A DNA stretch of 64,000 nt from Pseudomonas koreensis (GCF_025447595.1 NZ_JAOEJU010000016.1:87244-151243); one strand, 5' to 3'; counted from the first letter of the stretch, positions 1 through 8,628 are shown. Notes: generated by a model not told the origin, from the sequence alone. Translations and numbers: made by a program.

Positions 1-78
1 TGCTTCGCCACCGTATTGGTGCGTGAACTCGTTGATCTGGTGCCGGTGGGGCAGACGGACAGCCCATGCGTATTCTGA
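1..78 (+). CDS. truD: TruD, tRNA pseudouridine synthase D (C-terminal end only)
   Basis: Only the last 25 codons are present; the gene is cut by the window start. The frame starting at base 1 stays open to a TGA at 76-78 and overlaps the surE start by 13 nt. The assignment is from gene order: truD directly precedes surE in Pseudomonas. The visible residues (VRELVDLVPV near the end) are too few for a motif-based call. Confidence 0.6.
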   Translation, partial: CFATVLVRELVDLVPVGQTDSPCVF

Positions 79-815
79 TTTCTAACGACGATGGGGTGAC
101 TGCGCCCGGTCTTGCCGCGCTTTATGCTGCGCTGGCGGATTACACCGAATGCGTGGTTATCGCCCCGGAACAGGACAAGAGCGGTGCCAGCAGTTCGCTG
201 ACGCTCGACCGTCCGCTGCACCCGCAATATCTGGCCAACGGCTTTATCAGCATCAATGGCACACCGACCGACTGCGTCCATCTGGGGCTCAACGGTTTGC
301 TCGAGCGCGAACCGGACATGGTGGTTTCGGGCATCAACCTTGGCGCCAACCTGGGGGATGACGTGCTGTATTCCGGGACGGTGGCAGCCGCCCTCGAGGG
401 CCGCTTTCTCGAGCGCCCGTCGTTTGCCTTCTCGCTGGTTTCGCGGCAGGTCGATAACCTGTCCACGGCTGCCTACTTTGCGCGCAAACTGGTCGAAGCC
501 CACGCCGGGCTCGATCTGCCACCACGCACGGTGTTGAACGTGAACATTCCCAATCTGCCGATCGATCACATTCGCGGCATTCAACTGACCCGTCTCGGCC
601 ATCGCGCCCGTGCGGCGGCACCGATGAAAGTCGTGGACCCGCGCGGCAAGGCCGGTTACTGGATCGCGGCGGCAGGTGACGCGGAAGACGGCGGGCCGGG
701 AACCGATTTCCATGCGGTGATGCAGGGTTACGTTTCCATCACTCCGTTGCAGCTTGATCGCACCTTTAATGATGCCTTCAGAAGTCTCGACGGCTGGCTG
801 GAGGGGCTCAATTAA
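66..815 (+). CDS. surE: 5'-nucleotidase SurE
   Basis: Stationary-phase survival phosphatase that removes phosphate from nucleoside monophosphates; cytoplasmic and divalent-metal dependent. At 249 aa it has the usual family length. The metal-binding Asp pair is in the N-terminal ISNDDGVTAPG, followed by SGASSSLTL (about residues 39-47) and the VSGINLGANLGDD motif, all SurE signatures. It overlaps truD upstream, and its TAA shares one base with the ATG of pcm (TAATG), implying translational coupling. It is the first complete gene of the surE-pcm-nlpD-rpoS run. Confidence 0.97.
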   Translation: MRILISNDDGVTAPGLAALYAALADYTECVVIAPEQDKSGASSSLTLDRPLHPQYLANGFISINGTPTDCVHLGLNGLLEREPDMVVSGINLGANLGDDVLYSGTVAAALEGRFLERPSFAFSLVSRQVDNLSTAAYFARKLVEAHAGLDLPPRTVLNVNIPNLPIDHIRGIQLTRLGHRARAAAPMKVVDPRGKAGYWIAAAGDAEDGGPGTDFHAVMQGYVSITPLQLDRTFNDAFRSLDGWLEGLN

Positions 816-1492
816 TGGCTCGAGAACAAGAAGACAGGCTGCGCAGCGGCATCGGAATGACGTCTCAGCGAACCCGTGAGCGCCTGATCCAGCGTCTGTA
901 TGAAGAGGGCGTTTCCAACGCCAGCGTGCTGGAAGTGATCCGCCGCACCCCGCGACACCTGTTCGTCGATGAAGCGTTGGCGCACCGTGCCTATGAGGAC
1001 ACCGCGCTGCCGATCGGCAACAACCAGACCATTTCCCAGCCTTATATGGTGGCGCGCATGAGCGAGCTGCTGCTGGAAGCCGGTCCGCTGGATAAAGTGC
1101 TGGAGATCGGCACCGGTTCGGGTTACCAGACGGCGGTGTTGTCGCAACTGGTCGAGCGAGTGTTCTCGGTGGAGCGCATCAAGGTTTTGCAGGATCGGGC
1201 CAAGGAACGCCTGGTCGAGCTGAATCTGCGTAACGTGGTGTTCCGCTGGGGCGACGGCTGGGAAGGCTGGCCGGCGCTTGCGCCGTACAACGGCATCATA
1301 GTCACGGCGGTCGCTACCGATGTGCCTCAGGCTTTGCTGGATCAACTGGCACCGGGCGGGCGGATGGTAATCCCGGTTGGCTCGGGTGAGGTGCAGCAAT
1401 TGATGTTGATCGTGCGCGAAGAAAACGGCTTCTCCCGACACGTTCTGGGAGCGGTGCGTTTTGTGCCATTGCTCAACGGTCCGCTGGCCTGA
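815..1492 (+). CDS. pcm: Protein-L-isoaspartate O-methyltransferase
   Basis: Repairs isomerised aspartate residues in aged proteins using S-adenosylmethionine. The 225-aa protein shows the class I methyltransferase motif VLEIGTGSGYQT and the family segment NQTISQPYMVARM that shapes the isoaspartyl site. The ATG at 815 overlaps the surE stop by one base; an alternative ATG at 857 (MTSQRTRE) would give 211 aa, closer to many annotated homologues. It lies between surE and nlpD, as in other gammaproteobacteria. Confidence 0.95.
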   Translation: MAREQEDRLRSGIGMTSQRTRERLIQRLYEEGVSNASVLEVIRRTPRHLFVDEALAHRAYEDTALPIGNNQTISQPYMVARMSELLLEAGPLDKVLEIGTGSGYQTAVLSQLVERVFSVERIKVLQDRAKERLVELNLRNVVFRWGDGWEGWPALAPYNGIIVTAVATDVPQALLDQLAPGGRMVIPVGSGEVQQLMLIVREENGFSRHVLGAVRFVPLLNGPLA

Positions 1493-1703
1493 GCATTTGT
1501 TCGGGGGCGCTGAATTCCTGTCGAACCCGCCTGTCTTACAGCGGCAGCGAGTGTTTAAACAGGATTGATCGTCTTCAGGCAAACGTGTGCGCCGAGCGAT
1601 AGCGCTTCTATAAAGGTAAAGCCGGTTGCGCCCGTTATACTTGCGAAGTTTCATGCCGGAATCGGCATTCCACATTTTTCAGCCACCACAAAGGGAGCGG
1701 CGG

Positions 1704-2585
1704 GTGAGTCTCACAGTCATAGCGCAGCGTATAGGTAACACGAGCTTTCAGCGCCTGGTGACTGGCCTTGTCTTGAGCACCTTGCTGGTTGGTTGCTCCA
1801 GCACAAAATCGAACAACGTACGAGTCGTCGATCGCAACAATGCGGTGGCCCAGCGTCCGGCCGTAACGACCGGTCAGTATGTAGTCCGTCCGGGTGATAC
1901 CTTGTTTTCCATCGCCTTTCGCTACGGCTGGGACTACAAAGCCCTCGCCGCCCGGAACAATATTCCTACGCCATACACGATACATCCGGGTCAGACGATT
2001 CGCTTCGATGGCCGCACCGGTTCAACGTCGACTGCGGTCGTCACCAACACCGGTTCCTCAGCGTCTTCGTCCAGCAAAACCACGGTTATCCGGCGCCAGG
2101 CAAATGGCACGACGACTACCACAACCACGGGTTCCGGCGCGGCTTCGACGACGGTTGTACCGTCCGTCGCCAACAAGCAAACACCCGCTCCATTGCCTCC
2201 TCCGGGTCCGGCCCCGACCGGCTGGGGATGGCCATCTAATGGCATTCTGATTGGTAAATTCTCTTCAAACGGTAGTTTGAATAAAGGAATTGATATCGCC
2301 GGGGATTTGGGACAGCCTGTTTTAGCTGCGTCTGATGGGACGGTGGTTTACGCCGGGAGTGGCTTAAGGGGCTACGGCGAATTGGTCATCATCAAACACA
2401 GCGAAACCTACGTCAGTGCTTACGGACACAACCGTCGGCTGTTGGTACGGGAGGGGCAGCAGGTCAAGGTCGGACAGACAATTGCCGAAATGGGGTCAAC
2501 GGGTACAGACCGGGTGAAACTGCATTTTGAGATTCGCCGACAAGGTAAACCTGTAGATCCGCTGCAGTTCCTGCCAAGACGTTGA
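1704..2585 (+). CDS. nlpD: NlpD, LysM/M23-domain lipoprotein activator of amidase
   Basis: Outer-membrane lipoprotein that activates periplasmic amidases for septal peptidoglycan cleavage. I place the start at GTG 1704 because it follows a good ribosome site (GGGAG at about 1694) and directly gives a short signal peptide ending in the lipobox LVGC; upstream ATGs would add residues before the signal. A LysM domain (VVRPGDTLFSIAFRYGWDY) is followed by a Ser/Thr-rich linker and a C-terminal M23 fold. The HxxxD zinc site is degenerate (NKGIDIAG), as in NlpD proteins that activate rather than cut. In Pseudomonas the main rpoS promoter lies inside this gene. Confidence 0.93.
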   Translation: MSLTVIAQRIGNTSFQRLVTGLVLSTLLVGCSSTKSNNVRVVDRNNAVAQRPAVTTGQYVVRPGDTLFSIAFRYGWDYKALAARNNIPTPYTIHPGQTIRFDGRTGSTSTAVVTNTGSSASSSSKTTVIRRQANGTTTTTTTGSGAASTTVVPSVANKQTPAPLPPPGPAPTGWGWPSNGILIGKFSSNGSLNKGIDIAGDLGQPVLAASDGTVVYAGSGLRGYGELVIIKHSETYVSAYGHNRRLLVREGQQVKVGQTIAEMGSTGTDRVKLHFEIRRQGKPVDPLQFLPRR

Positions 2586-2691
2586 TTTGCAGACCAGCCT
2601 GTTCCGTCACGTAGAGGGGACAGGCTCCAGCGTTGCCAAGGATAAAGGCGCCGCTTGAGCTTGGGGTCGAACTCACCAAAGGACTATAACA

Positions 2692-3699
2692 ATGGCTCTC
2701 AGTAAAGAAGTGCCGGAGTTTGACATCGACGATGAGGTTCTCCTGATGGAGACCGGCATCGATTCGGATTCGATGTCGAATGATGAAGGGGCTGCTCCAC
2801 CTTCCGTTCGTGCCAAATCCAGAAGCTCCGCTTCGCTTAAACAACACAAGTACATCGACTACACTCGGGCACTCGATGCCACGCAGTTGTATCTCAACGA
2901 AATCGGCTTTTCCCCATTGCTCTCACCGGAAGAAGAAGTTCATTTTGCGCGCTTGTCGCAAAGTGGCGATCCTGCCGGTCGCAAGCGCATGATTGAAAGT
3001 AACCTGCGGCTGGTGGTCAAAATCGCCCGGCGTTACGTCAATCGGGGGCTGTCGCTGCTGGATCTGATCGAAGAGGGCAACCTCGGACTGATCCGCGCGG
3101 TGGAAAAGTTCGATCCCGAGCGCGGTTTCCGCTTCTCGACCTACGCGACCTGGTGGATCCGTCAGACCATCGAGCGCGCGATCATGAATCAGACCCGGAC
3201 CATCCGGTTGCCGATCCATGTGGTCAAGGAGCTCAACGTGTACCTGCGGGCTGCACGGGAGCTGACGCAAAAGCTCGACCACGAACCCTCACCCGAAGAA
3301 ATTGCCAACCTGCTGGAAAAACCGGTGGGCGAGGTCAAGCGCATGCTGGGCCTGAACGAGCGGGTTTCTTCGGTCGACGTCTCGCTGGGTCCGGATTCGG
3401 ATAAAACCCTGCTGGACACTTTGACGGATGACCGTCCGACCGATCCATGCGAACTGCTGCAGGACGACGATCTGTCGCAGAGCATCGATCAATGGCTCTC
3501 GGAACTGACCGACAAGCAACGCGAGGTGGTCGTACGCCGCTTCGGCCTGCGCGGTCATGAGAGCAGCACGCTGGAAGATGTAGGCCTGGAGATCGGCCTG
3601 ACCCGGGAACGGGTGAGACAGATCCAGGTGGAAGGCCTCAAACGCCTTCGGGAAATTCTCGAGAAAAACGGCCTGTCGAGCGAGTCGCTGTTTCAATAA
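2692..3699 (+). CDS. rpoS: RNA polymerase sigma factor RpoS (sigma-38)
   Basis: Stationary-phase and general-stress sigma factor, 335 aa. Region 2 is seen in RGLSLLDLIEEGNLGLIRA and FRFSTYATWWIRQTIERAI; the region 4 helix-turn-helix is near the C-terminus (LTRERVRQIQVEGLKRLREI). It starts 106 nt after nlpD, with AAAGGA just upstream. A rho-independent terminator follows at 3722-3751. The rsmZ sRNA gene directly downstream is the normal Pseudomonas arrangement. Confidence 0.98.
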   Translation: MALSKEVPEFDIDDEVLLMETGIDSDSMSNDEGAAPPSVRAKSRSSASLKQHKYIDYTRALDATQLYLNEIGFSPLLSPEEEVHFARLSQSGDPAGRKRMIESNLRLVVKIARRYVNRGLSLLDLIEEGNLGLIRAVEKFDPERGFRFSTYATWWIRQTIERAIMNQTRTIRLPIHVVKELNVYLRAARELTQKLDHEPSPEEIANLLEKPVGEVKRMLGLNERVSSVDVSLGPDSDKTLLDTLTDDRPTDPCELLQDDDLSQSIDQWLSELTDKQREVVVRRFGLRGHESSTLEDVGLEIGLTRERVRQIQVEGLKRLREILEKNGLSSESLFQ

Positions 3700-3721
3700 G
3701 CCGCCTGCATGACCGCTATGC

Positions 3722-3751
3722 AAAAAGCCCCGACTGGTTCGGGGCTTTTTG
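3722..3751 (+). terminator. Rho-independent terminator of rpoS
   Basis: A stem AAAAAGCCCCGA / TCGGGGCTTTTT with a short loop ends in a T-run, 22 nt after the rpoS stop. The A-rich 5' side would also let it work on the opposite strand. Confidence 0.9.
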
Positions 3752-3797
3752 TTTATGTACTGAAAGCGGGAGGCATTCCCAGCTTGTAGGTTTGCGT

Positions 3798-3815
3798 TGT
3801 AAGCCTTTGCTGACT
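3798..3815 (+). promoter_or_regulatory. GacA upstream activating site of rsmZ
   Basis: TGTAAG-N6-CTGACT is a near match to the TGTAAG-N6-CTTACA element bound by the response regulator GacA. It lies about 190 bp before the predicted rsmZ start, the known distance for this element in fluorescent pseudomonads. The second half-site deviates at two positions. Confidence 0.75.
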
Positions 3816-3951
3816 GTATCGTAAGTGTTCGTTATTTTTACACTGCCGCTGACGGCGATTTTGATCATCGACATTTCATAACTTAATGATTTATATGATT
3901 ATTTTTTAATGTTGAGGGCTTGTGACAACAAGTCCGCGCGTTGAAGGCCAG

Positions 3952-3979
3952 TTGCTCCCGCCGGGGAACTCATTAGTAT
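3952..3979 (+). promoter_or_regulatory. Predicted rsmZ promoter
   Basis: TTGCTC (3952-3957) and TAGTAT (3974-3979), spaced by 16 bp, sit 8 nt before the TGTCGACGGAT sequence at which rsmZ transcripts start in related strains. Inferred from spacing and position only. Confidence 0.55.
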
Positions 3980-3987
3980 CTGGGTTG

Positions 3988-4118
3988 TGTCGACGGATAG
4001 ACACGCCCTTCAAGGAAGAGGGGAATGGACATCGCAGGAAGCGATTTCATCAGGACGATGAAAAGGAACACAGGGAATAGGGAAAAAATGTGGGCGGGTC
4101 AAACCGCCCCTTTTTTTT
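3988..4118 (+). ncRNA. rsmZ: RsmZ regulatory small RNA
   Basis: Titrates the RsmA/RsmE (CsrA-family) translational repressors and so relays the GacS/GacA signal to secondary metabolism. The 131-nt region begins TGTCGACGGATAGACA and carries a series of GGA motifs, several in hairpin loops (ACGGAT, AAGGAAG, ATGGAC, CAGGAAG, CAGGACG, AAGGAAC). It ends in a terminator, GGGCGGG...CCGCCCC plus eight T. Position between rpoS and fdxA matches known rsmZ loci. I see no competing coding frame. Confidence 0.93.
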
Positions 4119-4148
4119 GCCTGAAATAAAGCAAAACCCGGAAAAGCA

Positions 4149-4172
4149 AAAAGGCCCGCGAGGGGCCTTTTC
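4149..4172 (-). terminator. Terminator of fdxA
   Basis: Inverted repeat AAAAGGCCC...GGGGCCTTTT just past the fdxA stop; on the minus strand it ends in a T-rich run. It can work in both directions and would back up the rsmZ terminator. Confidence 0.75.
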
Positions 4173-4189
4173 TTCAAACGCGGGACAGA

Positions 4190-4513
4190 TCAGCGTTCGA
4201 GGTCTTTGATCTTGCCTTTGACGCCATCCCACTCTTCGGCATCCGGCAGCGATTCTTTCTTCTCGGTGATGTTCGGCCAGATCTCGGCCAGCTCGACGTT
4301 CAGCTGAATGAATTCCTGCATCTCTTCCGGAACTTCGTCCTCGGAGAAAATGGCCACGGCCGGGCATTCCGGCTCGCACAGGGCGCAGTCGATGCACTCA
4401 TCCGGGTGAATTACCAGGAAGTTCGGGCCTTCGTAGAAGCAGTCCACCGGACAGACTTCTACGCAGTCGGTGTACTTGCACTTGATGCAGTTGTCGGTGA
4501 CGACGAAGGTCAT
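4190..4513 (-). CDS. fdxA: 7Fe ferredoxin FdxA
   Basis: Small soluble electron carrier with one [3Fe-4S] and one [4Fe-4S] cluster. The 107-aa protein has cysteine motifs near the N-terminus (CIKCKYTDCVEVCPVDC) and again in CIDCALCEPECP, the FdxA (Azotobacter FdI-like) pattern. I start at the ATG ending at 4513 because TGAGGAGAA lies just upstream; a 14-residue upstream extension of the frame has no homology signature. It lies downstream of mutS on the same strand, separated by about 160 nt. Confidence 0.95.
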   Translation of the reverse strand: MTFVVTDNCIKCKYTDCVEVCPVDCFYEGPNFLVIHPDECIDCALCEPECPAVAIFSEDEVPEEMQEFIQLNVELAEIWPNITEKKESLPDAEEWDGVKGKIKDLER

Positions 4514-4676
4514 TTCTAATTTTCTCCTCAGGCGGCGGCAGCGTTGCCCCTTCACGGTTGGGGTCGCCAGGTTCGGGAGCGATGTCTGCCAGCCAGGCTA
4601 ATAGCCAGCAGCATCCCGAACCGCGCGAGATTCTAACAGCTTGAAGCCGTTTGCGTTATATCCGGTTCGTCGGTAC

Positions 4677-7259
4677 TTATATCCGGTTCTTTAGTGCATA
4701 GAGCATTTCGAGTGCACGACGCGGTGTCACGTCATCCAGATCCAGCTTGGCCAATTCATCCAGCACCGGATGCGGGAGGCTGGCAAACATATCGCTCTGC
4801 TGCGGTGTCGCCGGTTTGCCCTTGATGGCCGGTTTCGGCGCCTCATGCGGCAGCGCGGTATCTTCCAGGCGGCTCAAGTGCTCACGAGCACGCACGATCA
4901 CTTCGCTCGGCACACCGGCCAGTTGCGCGACTGCAAGGCCATAACTCTGGCTCGCCGGCCCCGGCAGCACATGGTGAAGGAACACGATGCGTTCATTGTG
5001 CTCGGTAGCGTTGAGATGCACGTTGGCAACCAAAGGCTCGGCTTCCGGCAACACCGTCAGTTCGAAATAGTGCGTCGCAAACAGAGTATAGGCACGCAGG
5101 TGCGCCAGACGCTCAGCTGCTGCCCATGCCAGGGACAGACCGTCGAAGGTGCTGGTGCCGCGACCGACTTCGTCCATCAGCACCAGGCTGCGCTCGGTGG
5201 CGTTGTGCAGGATGTTGGCGGTCTCGCTCATTTCCACCATGAAGGTCGAGCGCCCGCCGGCGAGATCGTCGCTGGAACCGATCCGGGTGAAGATCCGGTC
5301 CACCAGCGACAGTTCGCAACTGGCCGCCGGCACGAAGCTGCCGATGTGTGCCAGCAGCACGATCAGTGCAGTCTGGCGCATATAGGTGGATTTACCGCCC
5401 ATGTTCGGGCCGGTGATCACCAGCATGCGAGTGTTGTCGTCCAGGCTCAGGTCGTTGGCCACGAACGGCGTGGTCAGCACTTGCTCGACCACCGGGTGAC
5501 GACCCTGGGAAATACGCATGCACGGTTCGCTGACGAACGTCGGGCAATTCAGGTCGAGATTCAGCGCACGCTCGGCGAGGTTGCTCAGCACGTCCAGCTC
5601 GGCCAGCGCGCCAGCGGTGTCCTGCAACGGCGGCAACTGGCTGATCAGATCTTCCAGCAGCGCCTCGTAGAGCATCTTCTCGCGAGCGAGGGCGCGGCTT
5701 TTGGCCGACAGCGCCTTGTCTTCGAACTCTTTGAGTTCTGGCGTGATGAAGCGCTCCGCACCTTTGAGGGTCTGACGGCGGATGTAGTCTGCCGGCGCCG
5801 ATTCAGCCTGCTTGCTCGGCAACTCGATGAAGTAGCCGTGGATGCGGTTGTAGCCGACTTTCAGGTTGGCGAGGCCGGTACGGGCCTTTTCCCGGGCTTC
5901 CAGGTCGATCAGGAACTGGCCGGCGTTTTCGCTCAGCGATTGCAGCTCGTCGAGTTCGCTGTCGTAACCGGTTTTCAGCACGCCGCCGTCACGGATGACC
6001 GCCGGCGGGTTGTCGATGATGGCCTTTTCCAGTAACGCCGCCAGTTCCGGGTAGGTGCTGGTGGTGGTCGCCAGGCGTTGCAGGTGCGGCGCTTCCAGAT
6101 CGGTCATCGCCGCTTGCAGTTCAGGCAGGGCACCGAGTGCATCGCGCAGGCGAGCGAGGTCGCGAGGGCGGGCATTGCGCAGGCCGATCCGCGCCAGAAT
6201 CCGCTCGATGTCGCCGATTTCCTTGAGCTGCGGTTGCAGGTTTTCAAAGCGGTAGCGGTCGAGCAGGCAAGTGATTGAGGTCTGGCGAGCCAGCAGCACG
6301 GTCAGGTCGCGTAGCGGGCGGTTGAGCCAACGGGTCAGCAAGCGGCTGCCCATGGCGGTCTGGCAACGGTCGACTACTGATTGCAGGGTGTTGTCACGGC
6401 CACCGGCCAGGTTGGTGTCGAGTTCGAGGTTGCGCCGGCTTGCGCCGTCCAGCACCACAGTGTCGTCCAGGCGTTCATGACGCAGGCTGCGCAAGTGGGG
6501 CAGGGCGGTGCGCTGGGTTTCCTTGGCATATGCCAGCAGGCAACCGGCGGCGCCAATCGCCAGGGTCAGGGTTTCGCAACCGAAGCCTTTCAGATCCTGG
6601 GTGGAAAATTGCTGGCAGAGACTTTTCAGCGCCGAATCACGTTCGAAATCCCACGGCGCACGACGACGTACCCCGCGGCGTTTTTCCGCCGGCAGATCTT
6701 TTGGCCAGTCATCCGGGATCAGCAACTCGACCGGATTGACCCGCTCCAGCTCCGCCAGCAGGTTTTCCCAGCCTTTGATCTCCAGCACGGTGAAGTTGCC
6801 GCTGGTGATGTCCAGTACGGCGAGGCCGAACAGGCGCTCGTCGCCCAGCACCGCCGCGATCAGGTTGTCGCGACGCTCATCCAGCAACGCCTCGTCGCTG
6901 ACCGTACCCGGGGTGATGATCCGCACCACCTGACGTTCCACCGGGCCTTTACTGGTAGCCGGGTCGCCAACCTGTTCGCAGATCACCACCGACTCGCCGA
7001 GCTTGACCAGTTTCGCCAGGTAGCCTTCCGCTGCGTGATACGGAATCCCGCACATCGGAATCGCCTGACCCGCCGACTGACCGCGCGCGGTCAGGGTGAT
7101 GTCCAGCAACTTGGCCGCCTTCTTCGCGTCTTCGTAGAAGATCTCGTAGAAGTCGCCCATGCGGTAGAACATCAGCTGGTCCGGGTGCTGATTCTTCAGG
7201 CGCCAGTACTGCTGCATCATCGGAGTGTGGGAGGACAGGTCGGAGACGGCTTTATTCAT
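4677..7259 (-). CDS. mutS: DNA mismatch repair protein MutS
   Basis: Recognises mismatches and recruits MutL. The 860-aa protein has the mismatch-wedge motif GDFYEIFYE near the N-terminus. The C-terminal ABC-type ATPase shows Walker A (GPNMGGKST), Walker B (LVLMDEVGRGTSTFDG) and the ATHYFE switch. I choose the ATG at 7259 (MNKAVSDL) because this is the usual Pseudomonas N-terminus; a TTG eight codons upstream is possible. mutS marks the left border of the tailocin island and shows no disruption. Confidence 0.97.
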   Translation of the reverse strand: MNKAVSDLSSHTPMMQQYWRLKNQHPDQLMFYRMGDFYEIFYEDAKKAAKLLDITLTARGQSAGQAIPMCGIPYHAAEGYLAKLVKLGESVVICEQVGDPATSKGPVERQVVRIITPGTVSDEALLDERRDNLIAAVLGDERLFGLAVLDITSGNFTVLEIKGWENLLAELERVNPVELLIPDDWPKDLPAEKRRGVRRRAPWDFERDSALKSLCQQFSTQDLKGFGCETLTLAIGAAGCLLAYAKETQRTALPHLRSLRHERLDDTVVLDGASRRNLELDTNLAGGRDNTLQSVVDRCQTAMGSRLLTRWLNRPLRDLTVLLARQTSITCLLDRYRFENLQPQLKEIGDIERILARIGLRNARPRDLARLRDALGALPELQAAMTDLEAPHLQRLATTTSTYPELAALLEKAIIDNPPAVIRDGGVLKTGYDSELDELQSLSENAGQFLIDLEAREKARTGLANLKVGYNRIHGYFIELPSKQAESAPADYIRRQTLKGAERFITPELKEFEDKALSAKSRALAREKMLYEALLEDLISQLPPLQDTAGALAELDVLSNLAERALNLDLNCPTFVSEPCMRISQGRHPVVEQVLTTPFVANDLSLDDNTRMLVITGPNMGGKSTYMRQTALIVLLAHIGSFVPAASCELSLVDRIFTRIGSSDDLAGGRSTFMVEMSETANILHNATERSLVLMDEVGRGTSTFDGLSLAWAAAERLAHLRAYTLFATHYFELTVLPEAEPLVANVHLNATEHNERIVFLHHVLPGPASQSYGLAVAQLAGVPSEVIVRAREHLSRLEDTALPHEAPKPAIKGKPATPQQSDMFASLPHPVLDELAKLDLDDVTPRRALEMLYALKNRI

Positions 7260-7419
7260 CGGATTGTCAGGCAACTCGTTCAAAGGTGTGGGGTAAAAGT
7301 GCGGCCGTGGCCGGGCTTTTCCGCGATGGGCGCAAGGTTACCATGGGCGCTCTGTCGGACGCAGGCATCGCGGCCGGGTGACATGCATCGGGTATAAAAA
7401 GGTCGACTATGCACGATTT

Positions 7420-7433
7420 ATGCAAATCAGCAT
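7420..7433 (+). promoter_or_regulatory. Candidate autoregulatory operator upstream of the repressor
   Basis: ATGCAAATCAGCAT matches the ATGCA-N4-GCAT spacing of the three operators at 8290-8357, with two internal mismatches. It lies 27 nt before the repressor start, where negative autoregulation would be expected. Nearby half-sites (ATGCAC at 7409, TATGCA at 7418 and 7469) make the region dense in the same hexamer. Confidence 0.4.
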
Positions 7434-7460
7434 TTGTCTTCCCGAAAAACTTCAAGCACT

Positions 7461-8204
7461 ATGCGCGTTATGCAAAAACGCAACGTATCTACCGTCTTAA
7501 GAGCACTGCTCGACCAGCACGGGATCTCCCCCACGGAGCTCCACCGTCGCACCGGCGTGCCTCAATCCACGCTCTCGCGGATTCTCAGCGGGAAGATCGT
7601 CGATCCTTCGGATAAACACATCTCGAAGATCGCCGAGTACTTTGCCGTGAGCACCGATCAGTTGCGCGGGCGCGCGGATGTTGCGCCCGCCGGCACCGGC
7701 GGACGCGACGAGTTGCATTCCGAACTCAAGGACATAAGCCTGTGGGACGATGACACGCCCGTCGATGACGACGAGGTGTCGGTGCCCTTTCTTCGCGAGG
7801 TTGAATTGGCTGCTGGATCAGGAAGATTCGTCATCGAAGAGAGCGAGCGCTCCAGCCTGCGCTTCGGCAAGCGCAGCCTGCGCCATAACGGTGTGCAGTT
7901 CGACCAGGCCAAATGCGTGACCGTGCGGGGCAACAGCATGTTGCCGGTGCTGCGCGACGGTGCCACGGTCGGCGTCAACGCGGGCAAATGCGGTATTGGC
8001 GACATCATTGATGGCGACCTTTATGCGATCAATCACAACGGTCAATTGCGGGTGAAGCAGCTCTATCGCCTGCCTACCGGTATCCGTCTGCGCAGCTTCA
8101 ATCGCGATGAGCACCCGGACGAGGACTACAGCTTCCAGGACATGCAGGAAGAGCAGATCGTTATCCTCGGTCACGTTTTCTGGTGGGGCATGTACGCCCG
8201 GTAA
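7461..8204 (+). CDS. prtR: PrtR/CI-like self-cleaving repressor of the tailocin island
   Basis: Cytoplasmic DNA-binding repressor that in P. aeruginosa pyocin systems is inactivated by RecA-stimulated autocleavage. The 247-aa protein has an N-terminal Cro/CI helix-turn-helix (GVPQSTLSRILSG, about residues 32-44). A linker follows, then a Peptidase S24 domain with an Ala-Gly cleavage site (VELAAGSGR, A118-G119), nucleophile Ser159 (RGNSMLPVL) and Lys199 (RVKQLYR). Divergent from mutS; ATG 7461 or 7470 are both possible, neither with a strong ribosome site. No PrtN-type activator is present, so I infer direct repression of the promoter at 8334-8362. Confidence 0.88.
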   Translation: MRVMQKRNVSTVLRALLDQHGISPTELHRRTGVPQSTLSRILSGKIVDPSDKHISKIAEYFAVSTDQLRGRADVAPAGTGGRDELHSELKDISLWDDDTPVDDDEVSVPFLREVELAAGSGRFVIEESERSSLRFGKRSLRHNGVQFDQAKCVTVRGNSMLPVLRDGATVGVNAGKCGIGDIIDGDLYAINHNGQLRVKQLYRLPTGIRLRSFNRDEHPDEDYSFQDMQEEQIVILGHVFWWGMYAR

Positions 8205-8221
8205 ACTGATTCCATTCTGAC

Positions 8222-8249
8222 GAAACCCGCCTCGGCGGGTTTTTTTTCG
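8222..8249 (+). terminator. Terminator of the repressor gene
   Basis: AAACCCGCC-TC-GGCGGGTTT followed by a run of T, starting about 17 nt after the repressor stop. It separates repressor transcription from the tailocin promoter. Confidence 0.9.
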
Positions 8250-8289
8250 CCCGTAGAAAATCAGGCAACCCTTGATTGGCGGGGCTTTC

Positions 8290-8357
8290 ATGCATCCGCG
8301 CATTTCTTGTGCATAAATAAATGCATTTACGCATTGACTGTATATGCATCCATGCAT
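8290..8357. promoter_or_regulatory. Three-operator array for the tailocin repressor
   Basis: Three 14-bp sites fit ATGCAT-NN-RYGCAT: 8290-8303 (ATGCATCCGCGCAT), 8321-8334 (ATGCATTTACGCAT) and 8344-8357 (ATGCATCCATGCAT). The third is a near-perfect palindrome inside the spacer of the predicted promoter; the second ends where the -35 begins. An extra half-site, GTGCAT, is at 8309. Three operators over one promoter is the classical lambda-type layout. Binding by the adjacent repressor is inferred. Confidence 0.75.
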
Positions 8358-8362
8358 ATTCT
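8334..8362 (+). promoter_or_regulatory. Main tailocin promoter (sigma70 type)
   Basis: TTGACT (8334-8339), 17-bp spacer, TATTCT (8357-8362): a close match to the sigma70 consensus. The predicted start is at about 8369. The spacer contains operator 3 and the -35 abuts operator 2, so repressor binding would block RNA polymerase directly. Confidence 0.7.
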
Positions 8363-8628
8363 TGCCACCAAGCCGCTCGACAAAGCGGCTGGCAACAACA
8401 GCTCTTTAGTTCCACAAGAACAGGCAGCGATGAACCGGCCTCAACGGTTCAGAGGGTTGGCAACTGACCCGGGTGTGCAGCGTAAAGCACCAGAAGCAGT
8501 TATCCGGCGGGCAGGGACCGCGGTCGGAAAAACAATTTGAATGGACTCGTACCGCGCCAGTAGCGCCGAAAAGTCAGCTTCCTTCACGAACACAGGATTG
8601 AAGGAAGGCAAAGGAGTGCATTACTGAA
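8362..8628 (+). ncRNA. Hairpin-rich untranslated leader of the tailocin transcript
   Basis: About 260 nt between the promoter and the first terminator, without a convincing gene. A 36-codon frame from ATG 8430 (MNRPQRFRGL) exists but has no ribosome site. Stem-loops visible by eye: AGCCGCT/AGCGGCT (8371-8390, right at the predicted transcript start), GAACCG/CGGTTC (8432-8450), GGGT/ACCC (about 8454-8471), GACCGCGGTC (about 8517-8526) and GCGC/GCGC (about 8553-8565). It may act as an antitermination or attenuation leader; this is inference. Confidence 0.5.

Noticed and set aside
4770..6035. Long open frame antisense to mutS (421 codons)
   Set aside because: Shadow of mutS caused by GC-biased codon use; composition is His/Gln/Arg-rich without a family pattern.
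8307..8540. 77-codon frame over the operators and leader
   Set aside because: It begins inside the operator array, has no ribosome site and overlaps the predicted promoter; hairpins explain the region better.
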